Below, piece after piece: positions 45,432-55,617 of a stretch of 64,000 bases of DNA (position 1 is its first letter; every line of letters starts with the position of its first letter). This stretch comes from VYFG01 sp022827325 (lineage in GTDB: Bacteria > Pseudomonadota > Gammaproteobacteria > Arenicellales > Poriferihabitantaceae). The position numbers and the translations under genes were made by a program. Under the pieces are notes generated by a model. It saw only the letters and a list, made by a program, of their open reading frames with translations, searched no databases and was not told the origin of the DNA. The stretch covers positions 1-64,000 of the forward strand of contig JAJDTE010000007.1 of NCBI GenBank assembly GCA_022827325.1, given 5' to 3'.

Positions 45432-48011
45432 TCAGCGTACTCCCGCTTTCCATCGTGTCGGGAACCTCCTTCTCCACCAGGCCAGCAATACCGCCAGAAT
45501 GACGACAACCAGCGGACTGCCGAATAGATTGACAAGTGACAGCCTCCATTCCAGGCTGTCCACGGATTGCCGCATCTGCATGCGGATATTCCGCAGGTTG
45601 CGCCGCATCTCCACGAGCTTTTGCTGCAAATGAATGGCCTGACCACGGAGCGGATCGGGCAGTTCGGATAGGTCGCCGATACCGGCTGCATCGCGGATCT
45701 CATCCAGCTTTTGCTCAAGTTGCCCAATCTGTCCGGCAGTCAATTGCTCTTCGGAAAGTATCCCCTGCTCGACTTCGCGGAACATACTGGCAATGCGGGT
45801 AAATCGGCGGACCTTTCCCGACCGTATTCGCAGATCCGACAGCATGGCGTTGCTGCCATGGGTAATCATTTTCACGAGCAGTTGAATGTTGTCATTCAAT
45901 GGCCGCGTCAGCACGGTGTCGCCGATGTCCGTCGAATGCAGCGCAAACGGGTCGAACAACCAGTCCAGATCGGCGATGACGAAAACATTGGCGGTCGCGG
46001 GGGAAGTGGGGACATGCGGTTCCTGGGCAGGCGCCGTCGCATCGGCATACGCGCTGTCCAGGGGTCCCCGAATCAATGCCGCGACCAGCCTGCTGCCGGC
46101 CGCGGGCTCGAAATCCGCCGCAAGTTCCAGGTGCGTATGGTTGTTGTAGGTGTCACGGGGATGGGATCCGGACATTTCCGTGGTGGTCAGCAGTGGCTCG
46201 ACGTTGGCCGATGAGGTCACCACCAGGGATCCTGCCTCCACGATCAGGATATCGTTCAGGGCAGCCACCACAGGGTGATTCCGCAACAGCGTGTCCCCGG
46301 TGAATCCGAGCCAGTAGGGATAGTGCATCTGCGCACCGGATGCAGCGGTCTGCACGGGAGATGCCAGATTCCGGTCACCGACGATACTGTCCCCGTCGTA
46401 GCGAAGGCCCCAGGCAAGGACCAGGTCGGAAAGGTCGTCGATTTCTTCCGACGGCTGGAAGCGGATTTCGTTGCTGGGACGGTCGAATCGCACCATGGGA
46501 TCCATTGCCGCGATCAGCGTACCCCCCGACATGACGAACTGGTCGATGGCCCATAGCATCCTGCGCTTGAGGATGGTTCCCTGGAGCACAAGCAGGACAT
46601 CCAGATCTTCAGGCAGGGATTCCGAGAAAAACGGAATGACACTGACATCGTGCAGGCGTTTCAGCTCCTGTATGAATGAAAGTCCGGGGCGCGGCGCATC
46701 CAGTGTATTCGGGGGCGTCAGCGGACTGACGATTCCAATGGAAACGGTTTTCCCGGATACGAAGCGAAGCAGCGTCGCGAGCAGGTCGTATTCCAGCAGC
46801 CCCGCCCGCTCGGCATCCAGGTACGGGATCGTGTACTGCTTGCCCGCATGGGAAATCCGCAGACCCAGAAAGAAATAGTCGCCGGATGTCATGGGGATCA
46901 CCCGGATCCCGTCTTCCAGGGCTTTCAGTTCGGCATCCGTGTCGGGAGCAGGGTCGATCCGGGATATTTCCACCCGGCCGCCCGCAGCCCTTTCCACACG
47001 CCGAAGAAACCTCAATGCCTTGTCCGCATGGTTCCTGATCGGTTGCGGTACGGATTCTTCCGACCTGCTCCAGTAGAATTCGATCCCGACCACCCCGTCC
47101 AGCCCCTGCAGCGTGGCCAGCGTGGAGTCGCTCAGGGTAAAGTCCTCCTGTTCGGTCAGGTCCGCCGCCAGGGGCACCTGGGAGGATGCAAGCTGGACCA
47201 GTGCAGCAGCCGCCAAAACGGCAACCAGTCTGCCGGCAAGCCGAAGCTTGCCGCGGGGACCGGTTCTGCCATCGCGTCGCCTGTCTATGACCATGCTGCA
47301 GCAAACCAGCAGGGACACGATTGCGATGACAAACCATGACACGTCCCGCCACTCCAGGAACCCGGAGGTCAGGGATCTGTAGTGCGGGCCCGGAAAGGCG
47401 GCATGCAGTCCGAGTGTCCAGTCGAAGGGAATCACATCGGCAACAAGGGAGGTAAGCTCATCCGATCCCCCCAGCATCAGAACGAAAATGACCACGACGC
47501 CGGCGATGTACGACGATATTCCATCACCCAGCATGGCGGTGACCGCCAGCGCGATCGAATAGAAAAAGGCCAGCAACAGAAACGCGGCGACGTATCCTGC
47601 CGCGACGACCCCCCAGTCCGGACTTCCCAGATAGGAGAGCGTGGCGGGAAACGGCATGGTGAACAGCAAGGCGACCAGTATCAGCGTGGTGCCCGAAAGG
47701 AACTTGGCGAAAACAACTTCCGCGAGGGAAAGCGGCAACGTGAGCGAAAGCTCCACCGAACGGTCGGCATATTCATCCGGCCACGCCCGCATGGCCAGCG
47801 CGGGAATCAGAATCAGGCCGCACCAGGGCAGGAACAGGGACCACAGGGCAAGGGAGACTTCATCCGTGGAAAAGAACTCCCCGATCTGAAAGACACACAG
47901 CCCGATGGCGACGAGAAATCCCGAGAGGAATACTACGTTGACCGGCGAATGAAACAGAACGCGCAGTTCATGCCGGTAACACGCCAGAATCCGCCTAGCA
48001 GAAACCGACAT
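45432..48011 (-). CDS. ABC-2 permease fused to a GldG-type auxiliary domain
   Basis: An 859-residue protein. The first 240 or so residues form a six-span ABC-2 permease (GldF-like). After another span, residues 280-800 are a periplasmic ABC_transp_aux/GldG domain (EDFTLSDSTLATLQGLDGVV, then SVIPFFSESLPEDLDVLLVL), and a final membrane helix sits near 835-855. In Bacteroidetes GldFG serve gliding; in proteobacteria such fusions are uncharacterised exporters. It is the last gene of a long minus-strand run and 8 nt from its ATPase. The cargo is unknown. Confidence 0.85.
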   Translation of the reverse strand: MSVSARRILACYRHELRVLFHSPVNVVFLSGFLVAIGLCVFQIGEFFSTDEVSLALWSLFLPWCGLILIPALAMRAWPDEYADRSVELSLTLPLSLAEVVFAKFLSGTTLILVALLFTMPFPATLSYLGSPDWGVVAAGYVAAFLLLAFFYSIALAVTAMLGDGISSYIAGVVVIFVLMLGGSDELTSLVADVIPFDWTLGLHAAFPGPHYRSLTSGFLEWRDVSWFVIAIVSLLVCCSMVIDRRRDGRTGPRGKLRLAGRLVAVLAAAALVQLASSQVPLAADLTEQEDFTLSDSTLATLQGLDGVVGIEFYWSRSEESVPQPIRNHADKALRFLRRVERAAGGRVEISRIDPAPDTDAELKALEDGIRVIPMTSGDYFFLGLRISHAGKQYTIPYLDAERAGLLEYDLLATLLRFVSGKTVSIGIVSPLTPPNTLDAPRPGLSFIQELKRLHDVSVIPFFSESLPEDLDVLLVLQGTILKRRMLWAIDQFVMSGGTLIAAMDPMVRFDRPSNEIRFQPSEEIDDLSDLVLAWGLRYDGDSIVGDRNLASPVQTAASGAQMHYPYWLGFTGDTLLRNHPVVAALNDILIVEAGSLVVTSSANVEPLLTTTEMSGSHPRDTYNNHTHLELAADFEPAAGSRLVAALIRGPLDSAYADATAPAQEPHVPTSPATANVFVIADLDWLFDPFALHSTDIGDTVLTRPLNDNIQLLVKMITHGSNAMLSDLRIRSGKVRRFTRIASMFREVEQGILSEEQLTAGQIGQLEQKLDEIRDAAGIGDLSELPDPLRGQAIHLQQKLVEMRRNLRNIRMQMRQSVDSLEWRLSLVNLFGSPLVVVILAVLLAWWRRRFPTRWKAGVR

Positions 48012-48019
48012 TGGACAAG

Positions 48020-48778
48020 CTATGATGAGGCTGTCAGCTGCCTGTACATGGGAAACAGCCGGCCATCGTCATCGGTGAGTGTTGACAGGGAATCGTCCGC
48101 AACAATCCGGCCACGACGGATAATGATTGCGCGCCGGCACACGGATTCCGCCTCTTCCAGGATATGTGTGGACATCAGTATAACCTTGCTTTCGGCAATG
48201 AGGGCCAGCAGATCCCGGATTTCTTTCTTCTGCTCCGGGTCCAGTCCGTCCGTGGGCTCGTCCAGCAGCAGGATGTCCGGATCGTGCACCAGTGCCTGTG
48301 CCAGCCAGACACGTTGCTGCCAACCCTTCGACAGCCGGCTCAAGGGCGATTTCAGATGAATGCGCAAACCCAGTACATCCATGATCCAGCGATCTGATGG
48401 ACCGGCCCCGGTACCGGAGACTCCGCGGACATCGGCGGCATAACGCAGGAACTCGGCGCAGGTCAGGTGGCCAAATCCCCCAACCGACTCGGGCAGGTAG
48501 CCGATCCTCTGGCGTACCCGGATCGGATTTTTCAGGATATCCATGCCATGCACGAAAACGCTGCCCCGGGTGGGTCGGAGAAAGCCGGTAAGCATGCGCA
48601 GGGTCGTCGACTTGCCCGCTCCATTCGGTCCCAGCAACGCCACCATCTCCCCGGGATGGATCCTGAAACTGATTCCGCCGACCGCGCTGGTATTCCCGTA
48701 CCTCATGGTCAGGTCGCGGGCTTCCAGGACCGGCTGTCCGGACGGGTTCCGGTTCGCCGTGGGTGCTTGCAGGTTCAT
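48020..48778 (-). CDS. ABC-2 exporter ATP-binding protein (GldA-like)
   Basis: A 252-residue ATPase. Walker A is GPNGAGKST, the signature is LSKGWQQRVWLAQAL (a variant of LSGGQ, common in this subgroup), and Walker B/D-loop is ILLLDEPTDGLDPEQ. The H-loop His is in LMSTHILEE. It pairs with the downstream permease/GldG fusion, 8 nt away, and follows the small membrane protein by 9 nt. It belongs to the CcmA/GldA exporter class rather than the sulfonate importers upstream. Confidence 0.88.
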   Translation of the reverse strand: MNLQAPTANRNPSGQPVLEARDLTMRYGNTSAVGGISFRIHPGEMVALLGPNGAGKSTTLRMLTGFLRPTRGSVFVHGMDILKNPIRVRQRIGYLPESVGGFGHLTCAEFLRYAADVRGVSGTGAGPSDRWIMDVLGLRIHLKSPLSRLSKGWQQRVWLAQALVHDPDILLLDEPTDGLDPEQKKEIRDLLALIAESKVILMSTHILEEAESVCRRAIIIRRGRIVADDSLSTLTDDDGRLFPMYRQLTASS

Positions 48779-48787
48779 GCGGCGGTA

Positions 48788-48994
48788 TCAGTGGACGATG
48801 AATCCCGCGATGATAAACAACAGGACACTCAGCCCGGTCACGCCGTAGCCAAGGCGGACGACGAAGGTGATGCCGCCCCTGCCGAGAAAGCGGGAAACCC
48901 TGGACCAGCTTCCGGCGGTAACCAACAGGGCCCCGATGACAGCCAGCAGGACAACCACCGGTTTCGAAGATACGACCTGAAGAAAATCGAGCAA
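48788..48994 (-). CDS. Small two-span membrane protein
   Basis: 68 residues with two hydrophobic helices (about 11-28 and 44-66) separated by a short Arg-rich loop (WSRVSRFLGRGG). No family recognised. It is wedged between the sulfonate-type ATPase (7 nt upstream) and the exporter ATPase (9 nt downstream), so it is probably translated as part of the operon. It may be an accessory subunit of either ABC system. Confidence 0.55.
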   Translation of the reverse strand: MLDFLQVVSSKPVVVLLAVIGALLVTAGSWSRVSRFLGRGGITFVVRLGYGVTGLSVLLFIIAGFIVH

Positions 48995-49001
48995 CCTCTG
49001 G

Positions 49002-49901
49002 TCAGTTCTGGTTGCGGCGTGAAAATGCCTCGACGAAATCGCTTTGCGTGTTCCGTTCCGACTTGAAAGTCTTCATTGCCTCTTCGTGGAGGATTTCCAG
49101 GGCCGTGCTTTTGTAGCGATACGCCTCCTCGGTCGCCAGCATGTGAAAATCCCGCGGCCTGGGCAATTCGATATCGATGATCTGGCGTACCCGGGTTGGG
49201 CGGTTCGAAAGAATGATCAGCTTGTCGGCAAGCATGATCGCTTCCTCGATTTCGGAGGTTACGAACAGGTTGGTCCGCCTGTGTTCCTCGAACAGGCGCA
49301 GGAAAAACTCCTGCATCAATTCCCGGGTCATGGCATCCAGGCCCCGAAACGGCTCATCCATGATCAGGACCTCGGGGTCGTTCACGATCGCTCTCGCCAA
49401 CTCGGCCCGACGCTGCATGCCGCCGGACAACTGCAATGGATACTTGTCGCGGAAGTCCCGCAGGCCCACCTTGTCGAGCAGGCGGATCGCTTCTTCGTGC
49501 AACTCCTGCTTGTCCATGTCTCCGCGGATTTTGGGGCCGAAGATGATGTTTTCGTAAGTGGTCTGCCAGGGCATCAGCGCGGTCTCCTGGAAAACCACGA
49601 TCCGGTCATGGGAAGGACCGGTAATCCGGTTGCCGTTCAGGAGAATCGCGCCCTTTTCCGGCATCTCGAATCCGGCGACCAGGTTGACCAGGGTGGATTT
49701 GCCGCAGCCGGAGGGGCCGACCACCGCGGTGAGCTTGCCCGGCTCCACGTCCATGCTGAGGTCCAGCACCACATCCTGCCAATCCCATTCCTCTCCATAT
49801 CCCTTGCTGACGTTCTTGAATTCGATATGACCCCTGCCGGCAGCATGATCTGCGGACGGTGGATTCTCCGGTTCCGGGTTCTGGTCCATGAGGTTGCTCA
49901 C
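49002..49901 (-). CDS. Sulfonate/nitrate-type ABC importer ATP-binding protein (second)
   Basis: A 299-residue SsuB/TauB/NrtD-like ATPase. Walker A is GPSGCGKST, the Q-loop is VVFQETALMPW, the signature is LSGGMQRRAELARAI, and Walker B is VLIMDEPFRGLDAMTREL. A roughly 35-residue N-terminal Pro/Glu-rich extension and a 50-residue C-terminal extension are longer than usual. It starts at GTG after a 12-C tract. It pairs with the permease just upstream. In this operon it probably drives methanesulfonate or related uptake. Confidence 0.88.
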   Translation of the reverse strand: MSNLMDQNPEPENPPSADHAAGRGHIEFKNVSKGYGEEWDWQDVVLDLSMDVEPGKLTAVVGPSGCGKSTLVNLVAGFEMPEKGAILLNGNRITGPSHDRIVVFQETALMPWQTTYENIIFGPKIRGDMDKQELHEEAIRLLDKVGLRDFRDKYPLQLSGGMQRRAELARAIVNDPEVLIMDEPFRGLDAMTRELMQEFFLRLFEEHRRTNLFVTSEIEEAIMLADKLIILSNRPTRVRQIIDIELPRPRDFHMLATEEAYRYKSTALEILHEEAMKTFKSERNTQSDFVEAFSRRNQN

Positions 49902-49913
49902 GTCTGTCTGTGC

Positions 49914-49925
49914 GGGGGGGGGGGG
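49914..49925. repeat. Homopolymer tract of 12 G (12 C on the coding strand)
   Basis: The tract begins directly after the stop codon of the permease gene and lies 13 nt before the GTG start of the ATPase gene. It occupies the place where a Shine-Dalgarno would be expected. It is prone to length change by slippage and to sequencing error. Confidence 0.8.
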
Positions 49926-50783
49926 TCAGAACAGGCGTTGCCATGGCATGCAGCGATCACCCAGCCACCGGATTGCGCTGCTGCACAGGTAACCCGCAAT
50001 CCCGATGCTGATCATGCCAACGACAATCTGCTCCAGGGAACCGCCCATGTAGGAGTTCCAGATGAAGAACCCGAGGCCGCCACCGCCCTGGGTACCCCCG
50101 CCAGAAATCATTTCAGCGGCCAGCACCACTTCCCACGTGATTCCCATGCCGACGGCCGCCCCGGTGAAGATCGAAGGCAGGGTGGCGGGAAGGACGATCC
50201 GCCAGAACATGTCCCAGCGGGTGGCGCCCATTGACTGGGCTGCCCGCAGCAGCCGTATATCGATACTGCGTGCCCCCCCAAGGACGTTGATCACGATGGT
50301 GAAGAATGCGCCGAGGAATGTCACGAAGGCGATGGACATCTCGTTGGTGGGCCAGAAAATCAGCGAGCCGGGAACCCAGGCCAGCGGAGGAATCGGCCGC
50401 AGCACCTCGAACGGCGGGAAAAATATCTCCCGCATGTACCGGTTGACCGCCAGCAGCAGTCCGAACGGAATGCCGATGATCATGGCGGCGAGAAACCCTT
50501 CAAGCACCCGCCTGAAACTCAGGTACCAGCTTTCCCAGTAGCCGTATAGCGGTATGACCTCCCCCCATGCCACCACGACCGCGGAAGGGGGAGGTATCAG
50601 GCCGAGGAAAGGCAACTGGTAGTCGAACCACTCATCCCAGCGCGATCCGATCTCCCACAGCACCAGGGTGACAATCCCCGCAATGAGGCCCCGCCAGAAC
50701 TTGGTGCTCTGCCGGATCTTCTCCCACCGCGTTCGTCTGGTCCGCAGTCCCGCGTTGGTGGCACTATGTACAGCTGTGGTCAT
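49926..50783 (-). CDS. Sulfonate/nitrate-type ABC importer permease (second)
   Basis: A 285-residue inner-membrane permease of the SsuC/TauC type with about six spans. The EAA-like coupling loop is visible around AAQSMGATRWDMFWRIVLPA, followed by TLPSIFTGAAVGMGITW. Additional conserved parts are LRPIPPLAWVPGSLIFWP. It is 40 nt downstream of the first ATPase and 24 nt upstream of the second. Together with the other permease it may form a heterodimeric pore (inference). Confidence 0.87.
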   Translation of the reverse strand: MTTAVHSATNAGLRTRRTRWEKIRQSTKFWRGLIAGIVTLVLWEIGSRWDEWFDYQLPFLGLIPPPSAVVVAWGEVIPLYGYWESWYLSFRRVLEGFLAAMIIGIPFGLLLAVNRYMREIFFPPFEVLRPIPPLAWVPGSLIFWPTNEMSIAFVTFLGAFFTIVINVLGGARSIDIRLLRAAQSMGATRWDMFWRIVLPATLPSIFTGAAVGMGITWEVVLAAEMISGGGTQGGGGLGFFIWNSYMGGSLEQIVVGMISIGIAGYLCSSAIRWLGDRCMPWQRLF

Positions 50784-50823
50784 CTCTGTGCTGCCCTATG
50801 TTCATGTGTCTCCATGGAATGGA

Positions 50824-51686
<863 letters not shown>

Positions 51687-51687
<1 letters not shown>

Positions 51688-52568
51688 TACCGGTTCTCCA
51701 GCGCCAGCGCGCGGGTGCGCCATTGCATCATCCTGCTGCCAACGACCCTGACGATGACGGATGTCCCCCAACCGACAAAGCCCAGGGTAACCATGCCGAT
51801 CACCATCGGAATGGTCACATTGTTCATATAGGCATCGATGATCAGGTAGCCAAGACCGTAGTCACCGGAAACCATTTCCGCCGCCACCAGGGAAAACCAG
51901 GCAACCCCCACACTGATCTGCAGGCCGGTAAAGATGAACGGGAGCGCCCCGGGTATCACGACATGCAGGAATACATGATGGGGCTTGGACCCGAGGCAGC
52001 CTGCCGCGCGGAAATAGGATTCGTCTATGGAATCCACGCCCAGCAGCGTATTCAGCGTCGTGACATACAGCGAAGCAAGGGTGGCGAGAAAGATAACGGG
52101 TCCTTCAAAGCCCCGGAACATCAGGATGGCCAGGGGCACCCATGCGAGAATCGGTATGGGTCTCAGGGTTTCCAGGATGGGAAAGGTGTATTCCCGGAAG
52201 CGCCTCGACCAGCCCATCAGCAGGCCGAGCGGCACGCCCAGTCCCGTTGCAATGCAGAAGGCGAAGAAGATACGGCGGCAGCTTACATATACGTGCTGGT
52301 AAAACTCCTCGGTGAATATGGAAATGCCGAGAAACGGCTCCGGGGACAGCAGCTCCTTCAGCACCATGACCGGACCCGGCATCTTTTCGAACCGGGGCGC
52401 CTTCAATACTTCGCACAACAGCCACCAGACGACGAGCCAGAGCACGATGCCCAGTACGGCAAAATAGGGGGTGGAGGTTCTGAGATTGCGCCGCAGACGA
52501 ACGACGAAAACCTGGAAACCGGTCGGAATCCGTCGGTGATCTACAGCTACTGTTTCAGTCTCAGCCAT
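51687..52568 (-). CDS. Sulfonate/nitrate-type ABC importer permease (first)
   Basis: A 293-residue SsuC/TauC-like permease with about six membrane spans. The cytoplasmic coupling loop is around FRAAGCLGSKPHHVFLHVVI, followed by PGALPFIFTGLQISVGVAW; ETLRPIPILAWVPLAILMF is typical. It is the first transport-membrane gene after the binding protein (174-nt gap). It differs enough from the second permease that the two are unlikely to be a recent duplication. Confidence 0.88.
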
Positions 52569-52742
52569 TACAGTTCATCCGGTGACGGTTGCTTTCGACG
52601 TGTCGGCCCAAATTACAGATGGCCTGCTGGTTTGCGGGTCCACATACCAGCCGACCACCTGGTAAAGCAACGATCGAACCGACAGTCAGGCGGGCAGGGG
52701 GTATTGTCCCGCCGCCCGCCCGATATGCCGGCGTGATTGTCG

Positions 52743-53870
52743 TCAGTTTGCCGTGATGACTCCCAGCGGGCTGCTCAGTCCCCGAGCCTCGAGTACTTCG
52801 CGGGCCATGGCATCGGTCACGCCGCCATCGCGGATGCTGGGCTCGGCCGCGGGTTTTTTCGGCAGGCTGTACAGAAACGCGGTTGCGTCATCAAGCAGGG
52901 ACTGGACCCGGTCATTGACGATGAAATCCAGCTGCACCTTCACTTCTCCGCCACCCTGGTTGGCCGGCCATCCGCCGAACATGGCGTGCTTCAGCACCTC
53001 CCGGTCGATCTTCTCGGTCTGGGATTCCGCAAGGGCCGCCACTTCATCCGCGTTCGCGGGGTCGGCCATGAAGAGCTGGGCATCGAGTTCGGCCTCAAGC
53101 CAGCCCCTGTGTACGTCCGGCCGCTGCGAGATCAGGTCGTTCAGCATCACCATGAATGCACCGTCCAGGGCATCGAAGTCCTCGCCGCTCGCGGCCCGGC
53201 GGGCGATCCCCGACATTACGATCTTGGACGCGGTGGGTTCCCAGATCGCGGCAGCATCAAGCTTGCCGGCACGAAAGTTCGTGGTGATGACCTCGATGTT
53301 CTGGTTCAGGTACCGTGCCGGTTCGATGCCGGCCTTCTGAAACGCCAGCCGTGCGAAACGGTCGGTGCAGGCGCCATGGGGCGCTGACGTGATCTTTCCG
53401 TCCATCCACTTGACCGCATCGGCGCCGCTTTCGAATTCAGGGGCATCGTTCCGGATCAGGAAGATGTTGCACTGCTGCTTGGATGTGCCCAGGGCCGCCA
53501 CGATGCGGATGTCGGTGCCGCCGCGTTCCTGTATGTTCCGGAAAGTGGAGGCAATGGCCGGCATGTCGCCCATATAGCCAATGTGCTGCTTTTCGCCGGT
53601 CATGGCGTTGACGATCACGGAACCCTGGAGTCCGATCTGGAATTCCGCGGTGGAGCCTTCCGGCAAATGCTTCTTCCACATCTGCTTGCCGTTGTTTACG
53701 ACGCCGGACCAGGACTCCGTGTAGTATGGCTGATAACCAATGACAAGATCGACTGCTTCCCCGGGGGAACCGAAGTCGACATCTGCGTTGGCCGTTTGCG
53801 CAAACCCGAAAGCGATTGCGGTCGCAGCACAAACAGTTGTGGCGACACGGTGGAATTTTGTTTTCAACAT
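52743..53870 (-). CDS. ABC importer substrate-binding protein, probably for methanesulfonate
   Basis: A 375-residue periplasmic protein of the TauA/SsuA/NrtA (NMT1-like) group. The signal peptide spans residues 1-29 (cleavage after TANA). The ligand domain begins DLVIGYQPYYTESWSGVV and continues with GEKQHIGYMGDMPAIAS and AALGTSKQQCNIFLIRN. A strong AGGAG precedes the ATG. Its place directly after the oxygenase genes and before two permease/ATPase pairs makes methanesulfonate the best guess for the ligand; sequence alone cannot exclude taurine or other sulfonates. Confidence 0.85.
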   Translation of the reverse strand: MLKTKFHRVATTVCAATAIAFGFAQTANADVDFGSPGEAVDLVIGYQPYYTESWSGVVNNGKQMWKKHLPEGSTAEFQIGLQGSVIVNAMTGEKQHIGYMGDMPAIASTFRNIQERGGTDIRIVAALGTSKQQCNIFLIRNDAPEFESGADAVKWMDGKITSAPHGACTDRFARLAFQKAGIEPARYLNQNIEVITTNFRAGKLDAAAIWEPTASKIVMSGIARRAASGEDFDALDGAFMVMLNDLISQRPDVHRGWLEAELDAQLFMADPANADEVAALAESQTEKIDREVLKHAMFGGWPANQGGGEVKVQLDFIVNDRVQSLLDDATAFLYSLPKKPAAEPSIRDGGVTDAMAREVLEARGLSSPLGVITAN

Positions 53871-54112
53871 GCTTTTCTCCTCTCAGCTGGTGTGATTTAT
53901 GGACATTGTGGTCACCCGGACAACCCTGACCCATGACACTTGGAACGGAACCGGTGACCTTGCAATCTCAAACTATCCTGAGCAATTTGTAAAATCATTC
54001 AAGGTAATTAAGCGATTACCCCTGCCTATCATGCGATTTTGGAATTTCACGCCACTCCTGACGCACGGCAGGACGCGAGTCGGCGCCATCTCTCCATGAC
54101 ACAATGGCGGCG

Positions 54113-55168
54113 TCAGGAGAACTTGTCATAACGGATACTCCCGGGCGACAGCCCGGCTTCGACAATCAGGGAACGGATTGCGCTGTCCACCATGGGCGGC
54201 GGTCCGGCCAGGTAGGCCATCAGGTTTTCCGGCAGCCCTGCCTCCGCCCGCAAGGCGGAAATCGCCGCTTCATGCACGAAACCGGTGGCCCGGTTCAATT
54301 CCCCCGGCAGCGATCGCTCCATCACGGCGCCCTCGTCCTCATGGGAGAACACGACGGTCACGGACAGGCCATCCGGGTGTTCGGCTTGCAGCGCCCGCAG
54401 CCTGTCGGCGAAAAACAGGTCCCGGACCGTGCGAACGCCAAAGAACAGCCTGGCCCGGTGTTTTCGCAAATGGCCGGATTCGTGCGCATGGTCGAGTATG
54501 GACATCAGGCCGGCGATGCCGGAGCCACCGCCGACGAGAAACAGTTCGCGGGACTCATCCGGGTGGAACGTGGCCCGGCCCAGGGGACCAAAGGCGCGCA
54601 CCCCCTCGATGGTGCCGTCCCTGGTGAAAGCCCACTCGGAAAACCCGCCGCCGGGCATTCGCTTGATCACGAATTCAAGCGACTTCGTCTCTGCGGCGTA
54701 ATTGACCATCGAGTAGGCGCGGAAACCCGGCAGGCCCGGCACTTCCAACACGAAAAACTGTCCGGCATGAAAGGAGACCGGCGTGGGGAAATCAGCCAGG
54801 AAGCACCGGATGTCCCTGGCCTCGTCGCTCCAGTCGCGGATGGTGACGACATGATGCCCGGGTGTAATGTCGTCATCGCGAAATCCCTGTATCCCGCCGG
54901 GTATGCCGATCCTGCATCCTGACCTTGCGGTCGCCTGGCACATCAGGAAATCGCCGCGCTCCGGTTTCAGCCTGCCCCTGCCGGGCGCCTCTTCCCAGCC
55001 CTGTTCGATGTCACCTTCGCGCAACCTGCCCCAGCAGGTGCCGCAGGTGCCGGTTCCGCATTCATAGGGCAACGGAACGCCGGCGCGCAATCCGGCATAC
55101 AGCAGTTTTTCTCCGGGCTCAGCCTTGAAATCGGCTGACTGCCTTTTGTTGCCTACCTCGATCAGCAC
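54113..55168 (-). CDS. msmD: Methanesulfonate monooxygenase reductase component
   Basis: A 351-residue electron-transfer protein of the oxygenase, taking electrons from NADH. A plant-type [2Fe-2S] ferredoxin domain is N-terminal: Cys ligands are in YECGTGTCGTCWG, with the last in CQATARS. It is followed by an FAD-binding barrel (FRAYSMVNYA) and an NAD-binding domain (ELFLVGGGSGIAGLMSIL). It starts at GTG. Ferredoxin-first order matches class IB-like reductases. The assignment as MsmD rests on its position after msmABC; alone it would be a generic dioxygenase reductase. Confidence 0.85.
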   Translation of the reverse strand: MLIEVGNKRQSADFKAEPGEKLLYAGLRAGVPLPYECGTGTCGTCWGRLREGDIEQGWEEAPGRGRLKPERGDFLMCQATARSGCRIGIPGGIQGFRDDDITPGHHVVTIRDWSDEARDIRCFLADFPTPVSFHAGQFFVLEVPGLPGFRAYSMVNYAAETKSLEFVIKRMPGGGFSEWAFTRDGTIEGVRAFGPLGRATFHPDESRELFLVGGGSGIAGLMSILDHAHESGHLRKHRARLFFGVRTVRDLFFADRLRALQAEHPDGLSVTVVFSHEDEGAVMERSLPGELNRATGFVHEAAISALRAEAGLPENLMAYLAGPPPMVDSAIRSLIVEAGLSPGSIRYDKFS

Positions 55169-55224
55169 GACAGGGGCCGGAATGCGTGGGGTCTACAATC
55201 CTGTGGTCAGGTGCCGGCAATCAC

Positions 55225-55578
55225 TCAAAAATCGTCGTCGTCGTCGTCGTCGAAATCGTATTCCAGCTCCTGGTCCAGAAACACCATGACCTGTTCCCCT
55301 TCCTGCTTGACCTGGTACATCAGGAGCGGCTTTTCGGCGGGACCGCGGACTTCGCCGGTTTTCATGTCCCATTGCCAGAGATGCTTCGTGCAGGTCATGG
55401 TGCCGTTACTGCAGATCGCGGATTCGTGCAGGGGCTCTTCCATGTGCGGGCACATGGTCGGATAGGCACGGAAGCCGTCGCCGACATTCGCGATGAGAAT
55501 GTTGATGCCGTCGACTTCATACTTCTTGACGGTGTCCACCGCGACATCAGCCGCAACACAAACTGCTTTCCAGGTCAT
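55225..55578 (-). CDS. msmC: Methanesulfonate monooxygenase Rieske ferredoxin
   Basis: A 117-residue Rieske-type [2Fe-2S] ferredoxin shuttling electrons from the reductase to the oxygenase. Ligands are in CPHMEEP and CTKHLWQWD, giving the ordinary spacing CXH-X17-CXXH. The C-terminus is unusual: after LEYDF comes a run of seven Asp and a final Phe, coded by a (GAC)n tract. The acidic tail might affect docking to partner proteins (inference). It lies 39 nt from msmB and 56 nt from msmD. Confidence 0.88.
   Translation of the reverse strand: MTWKAVCVAADVAVDTVKKYEVDGINILIANVGDGFRAYPTMCPHMEEPLHESAICSNGTMTCTKHLWQWDMKTGEVRGPAEKPLLMYQVKQEGEQVMVFLDQELEYDFDDDDDDDF
55232..55252. repeat. Trinucleotide repeat (TCG)7 coding the poly-Asp tail of the ferredoxin
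   Basis: Seven perfect TCG units, read as GAC (Asp) codons on the minus strand close to the stop codon of the ferredoxin gene. The number of units could vary between strains without changing the frame. Confidence 0.85.
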
Positions 55579-55617
55579 GGTCTTGTCCTTGGGCCGCGTG
55601 AATGGACAGCCGGCCCG

